Of a DNA stretch of 64,000 nt, positions 31,836 through 43,300 are shown piece by piece. The number at the start of each line of letters is the position of its first letter. Within the stretch, counting starts at the first letter, position 1. A model generated the notes under the pieces. That model saw nothing but the letters and a program-made list of their open reading frames with translations. It was not told where the DNA came from and did not search any database. Source of the stretch: Phytophthora colocasiae (taxonomy: Eukaryota > Oomycota > Peronosporomycetes > Peronosporales > Peronosporaceae); assembly GCA_018806915.1 (NCBI GenBank), contig JAGKQI010000103.1, forward strand, positions 1,798,001 through 1,862,000. Direction: 5' to 3'. Made by a program: the position numbers and the translations under genes.

Positions 31836-32813
31836 TCCGAGTCTTGAGCTGGAGGGATAATGCAAAGTGAGAGCTTAGCACGCTGGGTGTTCGCACGCAC
31901 AACTGGTTTTCGGGAAAGCAAGGAGGCGGAAGACAAGTAGGTATACTAGTTTACGACCAAAAGGACTTTCGCACTATCTTGTTCTCGGCGAGCTTTCGGG
32001 ATGTGAAGAGTTGTTGCTTTGGGCTCATCTGCAACAATCTCGACAGTAAGCAAACCTTCATGGCGTGAGCTTACGACTTTCGACTTCGCTTTAGCGTGCC
32101 TCTACAGACTCCGCAGTGCAGTCTGTACTACAACAGAGTCCTCCTTGTTGTTTGCTCGCCATCTCGTCATCGAGGATCTACCACCAGGATGGGATAAATG
32201 GGTTACCACATCGTAGAGTGACACATTGCCGTAAACTGGCAAGGTGTGCTTACGGTATGGCACATTGGAAAGGCTTTATCCGTGGGTGACAGCGAAGTGG
32301 TCACACCATCGTGTGGTCACCGAAATCTCCATACAAACATCAAGTATACGTCTTGGCAGTTCCAGATTTGCCCAGAGGGGCCACACCAGAGCCCTCCAAC
32401 CTGCATACAAAAACCAAGTAGTTGTAAAGTGACCACTTGCGTGGTCACAGTAAATCAGGTCTCGACCCATTCTATAGTTAACTCAAGTAAAAAAAGAGTG
32501 ACCGGAAACTTGTCTGACACGGATATGGTGTCGATACGCTGTAGTTTTAGTAGTGCCAACTTGTTAATCGGCAACGATGAATTTTCATTTGTAGTAGTGA
32601 TTAATTTCTAGGGAGGTATCAACAGAGTTCAAGTACAGTGCTGAGAACTTACGCTCAACGATATCCTGTGTCGTCTGTCATCCATGTAATACATGGCATG
32701 TATTAAACGTACCGGTATGAGTAGAACAAGCTAACGTTGGGTAATTGTAGGAAGGATACATTGTATCAACGGAAACCACATGAAATACCGACGTAGCCAA
32801 CCCCACGTTTCCT
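31836..32813. other. Intergenic, upstream of the NLP gene and downstream of the CNNM gene
   Basis: No coding region is convincing here. GTGGTCAC and its complement GTGACCAC occur four times between 32298 and 32453, twice as close pairs. The segment would contain the NLP promoter; a run of similar initiator-like bases was not clear enough to annotate. Confidence 0.5.
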
Positions 32814-34337
32814 TTACAGAAGTGGAGTTTTCTCGGTAATGACCTTGACCTCTATAGGCGGATCCAGTTGCTGTCCACCCGCAGACCTCATTGAGCTAGC
32901 CGTCACTGCTTCAGCTGCTTGTTTAGAGCGACGACTTCTTACACGACGGCGAGCTCGCTCAGCAAGAAGGTGGAGGCGCTTTTTTACAAAAGCCGACCCA
33001 GTGCCCTTTACAGCATTGCGGTAGCGAGCCCGCCAGTAGTCGACAATGTCATGAACGTACACGTCGCTTTCATCCTCGATCTCTTCCTGGATCAGCTCCT
33101 CGATCACGTCTTCAATGGTTACAATGCCCTCGAAGACGACACTTTTCGGAATCTCTTCATCGGCGCGCCAACAGCTCAGTACCTCTTCCACGTGATCCGT
33201 AACTAGCGCAATGTGCGAGCGACCCTTTTGGAATTCATTCAGGATGGCGTAGCAGGACTCCTTGGGTCCCACTAGAATAGGCTTGCGCAGTATCAGATCC
33301 CTGATCGGACGACGGTCATCCGGGTCCAGCACGATCAGCTTCTTCACAAGCAGCAGACCGACAATGTTGGATTTGTGCTTCTCGTACACGGGTATCCTAC
33401 TGTGTCCGGAGGCCAGAACACTCGCCAACATATCCGGAGAGAGCTCAGTGTCCAGCTCGAGCATGTACACGTCGTTCATGGGGATCATAACCTCGGTGAC
33501 AGTTTTAGAAGCCAAATCCAATGCTCCGTGAATGATCGTAACTTCATCCACGTGCAGACGTGTACCTTGAGCAGAGTCTTCGTACAACGAGTGTGGAGTC
33601 AGAAGTGGCTGCTTGTCACTGATCGCCGACATGGTCGTAACTGTGTGCGAGTGCGTCGGAGTATCACTGACCTGCTGCGATTGACGCAAATGATCAACAA
33701 AGGACCGTCGAGCAGCATCGTTCTCGCGCTGGAGCGTCACCAGAGCCTTGATCTCTTTCCGCTTGTACTGTGCCGGATCGTGGTCATCTCCAAGCCACAT
33801 GTCGAGCACACGGCTGATCGGATACGCGATCGGCCACACAATGACCATCAAAACCCGCACAAAGGGACAGAGCATTGCAGCGATCCGCAACTGGTTCGGA
33901 CCAGTGAAAATCGCCGACGGGATGATCTCTCCGAAAAAGAGCACACACGTCACAGACAGGAGAATTGATACAGCTTCTGGTACCAATTTGTTGAGGAAAA
34001 TGGGGAGAGCTTCATTGGCGCCGGCGTTCACGATCAACAGTGTCACCAGTAGTAAATGGTGCTGGGTTAAAACCGGTAGAACCTGTTTCGCGTACTTTTT
34101 CTCTTCTTCTGAGCCTTCTAATTCGAGGATGCGAACATTGAGCATGTCCAGAGACAAGAGTCCCATTGTCAATCCGGCCATCATACCGGCCGCGCAGATC
34201 AGCACAAGCGACATCGCAAGGTACAAGTAGAAGGCCGCAGGGTCGCACCAAGGTGTGAAGAACTCGCACTCGTGCGTAGCGCCCATGGCGACCGTCGGCG
34301 CCGTAGATAATAAACCAATAGCAGTACTAACAACCAT
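32814..34337 (-). CDS. CNNM/CorC-type (DUF21 + CBS) metal-transport membrane protein
   Basis: The first ATG in the frame is at 34337 and gives 507 residues. Residues 1–~20 are hydrophobic (signal anchor). The DUF21 domain follows with membrane segments around LYLAMSLVLICAAGMMAGLT, LLLVTLLIVNAGANEALPIF, LLSVTCVLFFGEIIPSAIF and RVLMVIVWPIAYPISRVL, including the conserved GEIIP motif. After a cytosolic linker come two CBS domains (from VTEVMIPMNDVYML to GIVTIEDVIEELIQEEIEDE), then a basic tail. Eukaryotic members (CNNM, yeast Mam3, plant DUF21 proteins) act in Mg2+ or other divalent-metal homeostasis at plasma or vacuolar membranes. DKQPLL in the linker and EKTPLL at the very C-terminus fit acidic dileucine sorting signals. 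It lies head to tail with the Vps20 and HMG-CoA lyase genes. Confidence 0.88.
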   Translation of the reverse strand: MVVSTAIGLLSTAPTVAMGATHECEFFTPWCDPAAFYLYLAMSLVLICAAGMMAGLTMGLLSLDMLNVRILELEGSEEEKKYAKQVLPVLTQHHLLLVTLLIVNAGANEALPIFLNKLVPEAVSILLSVTCVLFFGEIIPSAIFTGPNQLRIAAMLCPFVRVLMVIVWPIAYPISRVLDMWLGDDHDPAQYKRKEIKALVTLQRENDAARRSFVDHLRQSQQVSDTPTHSHTVTTMSAISDKQPLLTPHSLYEDSAQGTRLHVDEVTIIHGALDLASKTVTEVMIPMNDVYMLELDTELSPDMLASVLASGHSRIPVYEKHKSNIVGLLLVKKLIVLDPDDRRPIRDLILRKPILVGPKESCYAILNEFQKGRSHIALVTDHVEEVLSCWRADEEIPKSVVFEGIVTIEDVIEELIQEEIEDESDVYVHDIVDYWRARYRNAVKGTGSAFVKKRLHLLAERARRRVRSRRSKQAAEAVTASSMRSAGGQQLDPPIEVKVITEKTPLL

Positions 34338-34612
34338 ACAGAGGAGAGAGGGAATCGATAAATGGAGAGAGGAGAGCCGTTGGCAGAGGTAGCTGCTGGT
34401 CAAGCACCGAATGCGTCGGAATACAATGATTTCCAGCTGTTTGGTGTGCGTGTCACTTGGTTTTAGTATGTTGTGCCACACTAAATTATGTCCCAGAAGC
34501 AGAAGTTGATGGGTAAACAAAGTATGATTTTAATGGCGGTACAGTACCAGTTTCCCGGACTCCATACATAATATGCCTGCCTCGACTACAAAATTACGGT
34601 TGCATCGTTGAA

Positions 34613-35597
34613 TTATCCTAGAATCGCTACTGCTTCCTTCTTGTTGTTGAAAGCGCGAGCCTTGGATTTCGTACCTTCTTCTGCTGATGCTGTGGTGACG
34701 TTCACCGAAACGTCCGCTGTGTCACAAAAATTGTGCAACGTGAGTGAGTGATCAAGGGGAGAATTGAGAGCAACAGCAGACGTACTTGATTCGAGTGCAG
34801 TGGTGGGGGCCTCGGGCATTGCTACTGCGAGAGCATCTGCCTCCAGCTTCTCGATCTCGGCAAGCTCGCTCAGCACGGCGTCTTCGTCCTCGACGGTCAG
34901 ACTGCCACCAATGATCCTGCTGATTTCCTGATATGACAATATGAGAACGAGTGTCAACGTATCACAGTAGCTAATGCAACACGTACATTCGCAGTAGCCT
35001 GTGCTTCTTCCGTCTCCAGCATCAGCTCCTCGACTGCCTCCACCGTCATCTCCTGCAGCGAAAATTATCAGATATTCAATTCCAGCATCGATTCTAGTTC
35101 AGAACTCGAGCAAATACCTTGTGAATGGCGTTCAGGATGGAGTTGCCGGCCTTCAGTCCTTCAAACACCTGCAGTTGCTGTGTTTCCCACTCCACCGTGT
35201 CCAACATCCCCAGCACCTGGATCAAATGCTCGTCGGCCTGATGCATTTGCTGCTCCTTGTACTTCTTAAGCTTCAACGCCAGCTTCGCACGGTCCTGTAA
35301 AAAAAAAAGATGTCAGCATCAGCTTCTGTAACCTCAACCAAAGTAATATCAATCATCAACACTGCACCGCACCCTTTTTCCAGCTTGTAGTAGCTTCTTG
35401 GCACTATCATGCAGCTGGTTAGCCTCGATGTCCAGACGCGCCTGGTACTTCTTCAGCCGGTCGCGTGCGTTCTTGAGATCCAGGATGGCCTTATCCTTGG
35501 ACGTGATCTGTGCACGCACACCACTCACTCCAGCGCTGCCATCAGCACCACCGCTTGAGGACGAGTGCTGCTTGTTCTTCGAGTTGGAGCTGCCCAT
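34613..35597 (-). CDS. VPS20: ESCRT-III subunit Vps20/CHMP6 (4 exons)
   Basis: Predicted exons are 35597–35373, 35294–35118, 35052–34987 and 34927–34613, each bounded by GT–AG, giving 260 residues. The protein begins MGSSNSKN, a good N-myristoylation signal as in CHMP6. The Snf7 domain follows: a basic first helix (SKDKAILDLKNARDRLKKY), QLHDSAKKLLQAGKR joined to DRAKLALKLKKYKEQQ across intron 1, and WETQQLQVFEGLKAGNSIL in exon 2. Exons 3–4 hold the acidic C-terminal helices. Vps20 nucleates Snf7 filaments on endosomes for sorting into multivesicular bodies. The C-terminal region is longer than the ~200-residue animal protein. Introns are 55–79 nt. Confidence 0.88.
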
Positions 35598-35709
35598 TAC
35601 GTCAAGAGTCAAGGGTGTTGGCGGTTGAATTTTAGAGGAAGAAAAGGAGAAATACGCCGTTTGATTGGTAGGAATTCAACATTGTTGCTCAATGACTCAC
35701 TTGATGATG

Positions 35710-37055
35710 TTAGAGACGGCTGGACTGCTTGGATTTTGACCCGAGAGCTTGAGCGACCTTGGAATGGGTCGGATGACCCAATAGGTTCGTGATGAAGTCC
35801 CCGGCTGCCATTACTTTCTGGAGGTCAACGCCAGTCTGAATGCCGAGACCGTGAACCATGTACAGTACATCCTCCGTCGCAACGTTACCGGAAGCCCCAC
35901 TAGCGTACGGACAGCCACCAAGACCAGCAACAGAGCTGTCAACGACAGCAATGCCCTCCTGCAGAGTATAACATTGCCTTGGACGTTACCAAAATGAACT
36001 GATAGATCAATGAAAAAGACATTTCAACTGTACCTGTAGCGCGATCAAAATGTTGGATAGCGCTTGCCCGTACGTGTTGTGGAAGTGTACGGCGAGACGA
36101 TCCACAGGGACCACTTGCTTGGTCGCTTGTAGCATCGCTAGTGTAGATGCTAAACAACATCCAGAACAGTCAATTTTAATGTTTGAATAGCTGGGATAAC
36201 ACTTAACTTCAACTTACCTGGATTGCCAACACCGATTGTATCACCCAACGACACTTCATAGCAGCCCATTTCAAGCATCTTCAGAGCGACGGCAGCAACA
36301 GCCGAAGGCTCTACAGGGCCTTGGTAGGGACACCCTACCACGCACGACACATACCTGTACGTTGGGTCTTCAGGTTAATTTTGATAACTGTGAGCGATCC
36401 AAACACAGTATCCTTACCCACGAACACGAATCCCGAGACTACCTGCTTTCTCACACACGGGGCGGAAGCGTTCCAAACTCTCTTCGATAGAGCAGTTGAT
36501 GTTCTTCTGGCTAAATGCCTCGGACGCCGCGCCAAAGATGGCCACTTCCTTCGCCCCAGCTGCCACAGCACTGTCAAAACCCTACAACCACGAATACGAA
36601 TACTCCTTTTAACCCAACGCAAGCATACCCACCAGCAACAAAGTGTACAAACCTTGATATTCGGTGTCAGAACAGGATACGAGACCCCCTCTTTCCGAGT
36701 GATACCATTGAGGACGTCCGCATTGTCGGCCATCTGCACAAAATCCACCATTAAGTCGTCATCCCCTATAAATTCATTGCCTCCCTACCTGCGGGACCCA
36801 CTTAGGGGACACAAAAGACGTCGCCTCAATAGCAGATAGACCGGTCTCGGACAGCAGGTTGATGAGCTTGATCTTGTCCTGCGTCGATATGATCGTCTTC
36901 TCGTTCTGCAGTCCGTCACGCGGCCCCACTTCCACGATCTTCACGAAGCTCGGGTACCCTGCAGCCGTTGTAGGCGTGACCGAACCCATCGCCCTCGTCA
37001 CCAGTCTCTTACCCGCCGCCATCACACGACGTCCACGCGTTGCCGGCACCTTCAT
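35710..37055 (-). CDS. HMGCL: Hydroxymethylglutaryl-CoA lyase (6 exons)
   Basis: Predicted exons: 37055–36789, 36733–36653, 36581–36418, 36354–36218, 36149–36034 and 35958–35710, all GT–AG, phases consistent, 337 residues. The N-terminus is rich in Arg/Ala and suits a mitochondrial presequence. The TIM-barrel follows: [15 protein letters not shown] (catalytic Arg-Asp), [14 protein letters not shown], a conserved [12 protein letters not shown] and [29 protein letters not shown] (metal-binding His pair) and the family signature [20 protein letters not shown] with the active-site Cys. The enzyme splits HMG-CoA to acetoacetate and acetyl-CoA in leucine breakdown. The start at 37055 is the first ATG; a second at 37022 is possible. 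It is divergent from UTP10. Confidence 0.93.
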
Positions 37056-37390
37056 GTGAGTCAGTCGAGCAGCTCCTTTCCAAGTGAGGACGATGTCAAA
37101 TACACTGCGATTGTACTTCAACCCTTGTTATGGTTAGGGTTCTAATAACCTAAAATACCAAATTCATTCGACCCATTTTAACGTGTTTGGGGCAGCTAAG
37201 AACATTTCGTATCTAAGTGAATCTATTTTGGGTTCAAGCGTTGGCGCCAGTCATTCGGCTCTCTATTGCATAGACCATACAAAGACCAAGTCACTTTTTG
37301 TGAAACGACATCAAGGTCCGCTTTCAGTATCAAAACAGGACGGTTGGCTCTGGGTTGACTCGAGTGCGGAAACGACAATCACTCTTGATC
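37056..37390. promoter_or_regulatory. Divergent intergenic region between HMG-CoA lyase and UTP10, with a telobox-like motif
   Basis: This 335-base spacer separates two start codons facing away from each other, so it must hold both promoters. At 37130–37139 lies ggttagggtt, a telobox-like sequence (AAACCCTAA type). In plants such boxes mark promoters of ribosome-biogenesis genes; UTP10 is one, but the role here is inferred. Confidence 0.5.
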
Positions 37391-40300
37391 ATGGCCAGCG
37401 CCTTAGCCTCTCAGCTGCAGTCGCTGCGCGAGGCCGGCGCCGGTAGTAAGCGCCGCACCGACACCTTCCTGTACGACCAGCGCGAGGCTGCCCGGCTGGA
37501 CGATGAGACTGTGTACAACCTGGCGTGGAACGGCCTTTTGGAGCTTAAGCAGCTGGACGCGCGCTTTGAGACGCTGGATGCGAACGCAGGCGTCGCTAAA
37601 CTCTTCAGCCGCCAGCGTATCCACTTCCACCGCTCACAGATCTCCAAACAGGATGAACCGGAGCTTAATGCGGCACTTGACAAGGTGTTAGACGCTCTCA
37701 GCGCCTATTTCCTGCTAGGAGCCACCCATAAAGTACTGGAATTTCTTGTGCGCCGCTACGAGGTCCACCGCTACAATGTGGACGCTGTTATGGCCACGAT
37801 CGTGGCTTACCATGAGAGCTCGTGGTTCGTGCGTATGGTGCGTATCTTGCACATTCACAACACCCGTTGGGAGTTTATGCTGGGCGTCAAGACACAGGGC
37901 ACTCCGTTGCTTCGAGCTGCTCTAGTGCAACGTGCTATCGATGAGTCGTCCGTCATCGAGTTCGTGTTTGATTCGGCCACTAGGATCGGAGTCAGCAACC
38001 CCAAGCTCACGTCCCTCTACACACTTGTGGTCCTGCAGATTCTAGAGCAGGGTAAAGTGACTGAGAAAATGCTGCGATGGTTGATTCCGCAGCTACTCAC
38101 AGCGTTGAAAAGCACCAGCTTCCCGGAGCTCCAGTCGTCAGCATATATGATCGTGACAAAGTTGGCGTCCAAAGCCACACTGACGGATAAGGTGGTGGAT
38201 GCCTTAGTGAAGGGGCTAATTAAGTATGCCCAATCTGGAGCACAGATGAACGCACTGCTGTCGGTGATCTTTTTAGCAGAAACGCAGCCGTCGTTCAAGT
38301 TGTCAAGTAGCGCCGGCAAGCATCTGGTGCAGATGGAGAACTCTGCAGACTTCCTGCGCGACGCTACATCCAACTATGAATCGGCTAAGTTTGTCCAGTT
38401 GTTGACTGTGTTTTTGACGCAGCACATGCAAGAAACGGACGACGACTACTTCCGTCTGCTGACGACCTTGATTGAGAGCGTTTCTGTGGTCGACGATTTT
38501 ACAGCTGAACTGGTTAAGACGATGGTTGAACAGGCGTGTGATCAGGAATTTGTGATGGAAAACGCACGTGTACAGGCACTTTCTCGAGGTCTCGTTGCTT
38601 TGAGCAGGAAAAATGCGACTAATGTGGATGCTGTGGTTAGCTCAATGCTGTCGAAGCAAACCGAGAAGTCAGAGGACGACGAAAAGCTGAACACATTCCT
38701 CACAAAGACATTTGAAAACGTGACCAACTCGGCACATTTTGTGCCATCAAACACAGACGCGAACACATCTTTGGCTCTTGCGTTGGATCATCCGACAGAG
38801 CACATCCGATACCAAGCTTTGGTGTCGTTGGCTAAAATGAACGATGCACACGAGGAAACGTCGACGAACAATGCGCAAGTGCTTACAAACGGAGATGTTC
38901 TTGTGCGTCGATTGCTTGATGACAGTAAGCGTATCGCGAGTTTCATGGTTTCCAGTTCTTTATGTGACCTTATGCTCCGCTTGAGCTCCAAGAAGAAAAT
39001 TCTTGATGCGATTGTACTGGCTGTGCGTAAGTGGACGTCTCGCGGTGATGGTTCCGTGGTTGAGGCTATTGCTGACTTCGCTCTGAAGAACTTCCGCAAG
39101 GCCGCTGTGTCGTTGGACACCGACGGAAACTTATTGATTTTGTTTATTTCTCTTATGGACTCAAAGACTGTGGTTACGGTGGATACTTTGGTGGACTGGA
39201 TTTCAACGCTTGACCATCCCTTTGGTGTGAATGCTTCGAAGATGTCAAAGTCCGAAAAAACTACTGCTGATGTGGCGCAAAACTTTGGTAGTGCTCTTGC
39301 AGCTGACATTCCGGGATTGCTTTCGTACTGCCTGCGTTGGTCGCAGAAGTCGGGTTTCAACGCAACTCCTCTTACGAGTTTCTTAATTGAGGTCCTGTCC
39401 GCTGCTCGGAGTCAGATTGCGTCAAAGAAGTCCAAGTCGAAAAAGATTAAGGGGCAACAGGTTCTGCTGGACCAATCATTCCGGTTCGTTCTCAAGACTG
39501 AATTCGAATCCTTGTGTGAAGATGGTGTATCTGAGGAGGAAGTTATGCGCGCTGTGTACATTGCTTCAAAGCTGACTGAAGTCGCCTACGACGTGTTCGC
39601 TGTTTCACGAAATGATTTCGATGGATGTGTTGCCACATTGCTACAGGCTCCTACCCCCGTATTTATTCGCATTCAAGAGTGCTTGTTGGAGCTGTTTCAC
39701 GCAGACCTGGAGTCGCAGATGTTACCGACAATGGCCCGTATTGTGACGAAACCCGCGGCCGCTAATGACGTCTTGGAGGTTCTGTCTAAAACGCGTTCGC
39801 TGGATATTATCTCTGCTGTGCTGGAAGGATTCTCGTACACCGAGTCGGATGATGAGCTTGGACAGCTTGTGCACATCGTTCCCGTTGTCATTGTGGCACT
39901 ATCAGATTCCAACAAGGCTGTGCGACAATCTGCTGTTGCTTGCTTGGACCGCTGGGCAGTGTCTTGTGGTGATGCTGTGCGCTCATCGAAGTCGGCTGAC
40001 CTGAAGGTGCTACTGAAGGCGTCTGTATTCTTCCTCAAGGCCAAGCAAGATATGTTGATGGATGCCAACTCGGTGGTCTCGCTTTGTGGAACATATGGCG
40101 AACAAGGGGAAAGCTCGCTGTTCCACCAGTTGCTGATGGATTTTGTGTCGTCTGCAAGCACTGACGAAAAGTGCATTGCAGTGAAGCTTCTTGAGCTGTT
40201 GGCACCTGTGAAGAAAACTTCCTTTTGGCTGCAGTCTGTTGACTTTTTTCAGCAGGCTCTTATTGGATGCTCAACGTCCGGCGCCGATGACACTACTACG

Positions 40301-43300
40301 AAGTTGCTGACGGGATTCTTGGCGCATTTCCTTGATTCAGACATTGCTGTTACAACCAAGCATGGAAAGGTTGCTGTCCCTAAAAAGTTTTTGGACGCGT
40401 TGTTGACCGTCTTGCATTCCGACAAGAGTGCTGTTTCGCACTTGCATAAACTGCAGATATTCGCCGTTTCCACGCTGTCGCCGAAGCTCTACAACGCACT
40501 TGATGATGTATCTCGCCATGTGCTCGTTGACAAGCTGCTTCGTTTGCTTATGGTGACTGAAGAAGATCTTGCTTCAAAGTTGATTCCGTGCTTAAGTGCC
40601 TTGCCAATTAGTTGCAGCATCTTCGTGCGGTTGCTAGAGAAACAACTCGCTTCAAAGTTGGAGATTTCCGAGCTGAGCTGTGTCCTTGAAGTACTAGCTA
40701 TCAAGGTGGACAGCACTTCGAGCTATGATGAGCCAGACACGGACATTAGCAAGCTTCTTACGTCGTTATGCAAGGTTCTCTCTCTATTCTGCGACTCAAA
40801 GCATGAAAATGTCGTCTCGGAGTACATCCTGCAGGTCCTGTTTAGCTGTTTGCGGCGTGTCTGCGAGGTTAGCTCTTCTTCCACAAAACAAGTCAACGGT
40901 CACTCAACCAAAACTTCCAAGAACACAATGACGACTGTGAAACCTGATCTTCTGGTGAAACACACGCTCACGTGCCTGAGCCGTACGTCATCTCCTCAAA
41001 CTCGCAATGAGGCACTACTGTTCATTAGTTCTCTGGTGAACTTGCACCCCGCGAGTGTTCTCGTTTCTTTGGATAAGATCTTGAACTTCGTCAGCGCTGG
41101 TTCTATCCGTAACGAGGATGATTACTCTTTCCATGTACTTGAAACCATCGTCAAGGCGGTTGTTCCTCACATTGTTGCTGCCAAGAACCAGAAATCAGAG
41201 ACGTTGATCACGCCACAGCGATTTATTGGTCTGTTTGTGGATGCATTCAACCAGATTCCCAAGAGTAAGCGTGAAGCATTGTTTGCGGTCGTAGTAGGAT
41301 CTCTTGGAAGCGAGCTTCTGCCATACTGTGTTGTGGCGCTGCTGCAGAACGCTACTATGGTTGATGAAGTGGATGTCCAGCGTCAGCGTGTTCAGTTTGC
41401 TCACAATCTGTGCTTCAATTTCGACTGCACCAAGCAAGTCTCGTCACTGGTGATGGTTCTGCGCATGGCGCGTGACTTACTTCCCCACGTCGTGGAAGAA
41501 GCTGACACGGACACAGACGAGATGGATGAGGATGAAGATGATGTGGAGTATGAGCGCTTTGAGCTGGATGAGCAGGTGGCAAATTCGAATGTTCTTTCGC
41601 GCCAATTAAATGCTATCCTCGTCAAATTTGTTGCAGCACACCTGCGCGCTCGTGAGCTGCACCGCAAGATTTTGAGCTACGAGAGTGAACGTGATCAAAT
41701 GGACGAAGAAGAGGAGGGCGACGTGCTGCAGCACCATTACCTGATGCTGGCCCAGCTGGATCTGTTGTACTTCCGTCGCGTTGCTCGTGAACAGTCACTG
41801 CATGATGATGACAGCGGTTTCTGGAAGGCATTGTCAACGGAGTCAATGGATATCCTAGGTGCGCTTCAACAGCTTCTGTCTACACCAGGTTTCGTTGCAG
41901 TCATTAGCGAGTTGCTACACCATGACAATAGTCTGGTACGCAAGAAGGCTATGCAGCTGTTTAATGAGCGCCTCCAGGAAGAGCGTGACACACTCTCTTC
42001 TGGCGAAGTGTTGCTGTTTATCGACATGTTAGACGAGCTTGACGCTATCCTGCAGAACCCCGACGGAGCTGAGAACAGCGTTAACATTCAGACGGCTCTG
42101 CTCAGTGTCGACATTTTGGCCCGCAATTTCGCTGTTAACCACACGAAGCGTTTCCAGCAGATCCTTCCGACTATTGTCAAGTACGTGAACCAGGACATGG
42201 CGAAACGTCCGTCTTCGATGACGCATCACCTATTCGGTTGTGCTTTCGTGTGCCTGTCCTCGATCTGTCGCGCTGTGGGCCCGGTTGTATTCCCACTTCT
42301 ACCGAAGTTTTTCCCGAGACTGTTATCTGGAATTGAATATTGTGCATCGGCCAACGGTGTGAGTGGCACCAAGGCTGTTCTGCAGTGTCTGTTGGCGGCG
42401 CTGGAAGTGTTCACCGATAAGATCCCGCAGTTCCTGGGACCTTACCTTTCATCTGTCATCCGCGTCCTTCTGACTCCAGCTCTGCTTTCTTCGGGCCCGA
42501 CAAATGCTGAAGTGCTGATGTCTGTTGATTGCTGCTTTTTGAACATGTGCAACCATGTTGAGCTGCGTCAGCTTCTCCCCTCTCTATTTGGGGCGTATGA
42601 GCACGTGCTCACACTGCAGAACGATGCAAGTGTGACTCGGTTGTTTTCTGTCGTGGGCACGGTGGTGACTAACTTGGATTCGTCGGCTATTCGGAAGCAT
42701 TTGCCTTCGTTCGCTCGCTTCTTTGTGACGGCTTTGGACGCCCGTCGTGTGCATGCTTCGAAGTTGCAGGACCTGGAAGAGGTTGAGGAAGAAGTTCTTG
42801 AGTGCCTTGTCCAATTTATTCTGAAGCTGAGCGAGAAACAACTGAAGCCGCTCTTCCTAAAACTGGCGGAGTGGGCGCAAACGCGCGTCGGATCGTCTGG
42901 AAAGGGTGGTGATATTTCACGTCGGATTTCGTTCTTCAAGCTGGTTGTAAAGCTGTCGGAGCGTCTGCATGGTATCTTCGTGCCATACTACGCACACGTG
43001 TTGGACTTTTTGACTTCAGCGTTGCGCGAGAGTCGCAAGGCTTTGATGCAGAAGCCACCGCGGCCATCCGAGGAAAGCGACAGTGACGACGATGATGATG
43101 ACTTTTTTGCAAGTGAAAATGAGCGGCCAGCCAAAAAGGCTAAGGTGAGTGTTTCATCAACGGCTGATCTGAAGGCTGAACGTGAATGCAATACGCTGTT
43201 GCTTACCACGGTGGTGCGCGCGTTGGACGGCTGCTTCGTGTACGACAACGATGGATTCATTGAAAAGGATCGCTTCGACGTGGTGCTGTCGCCACTGGTA

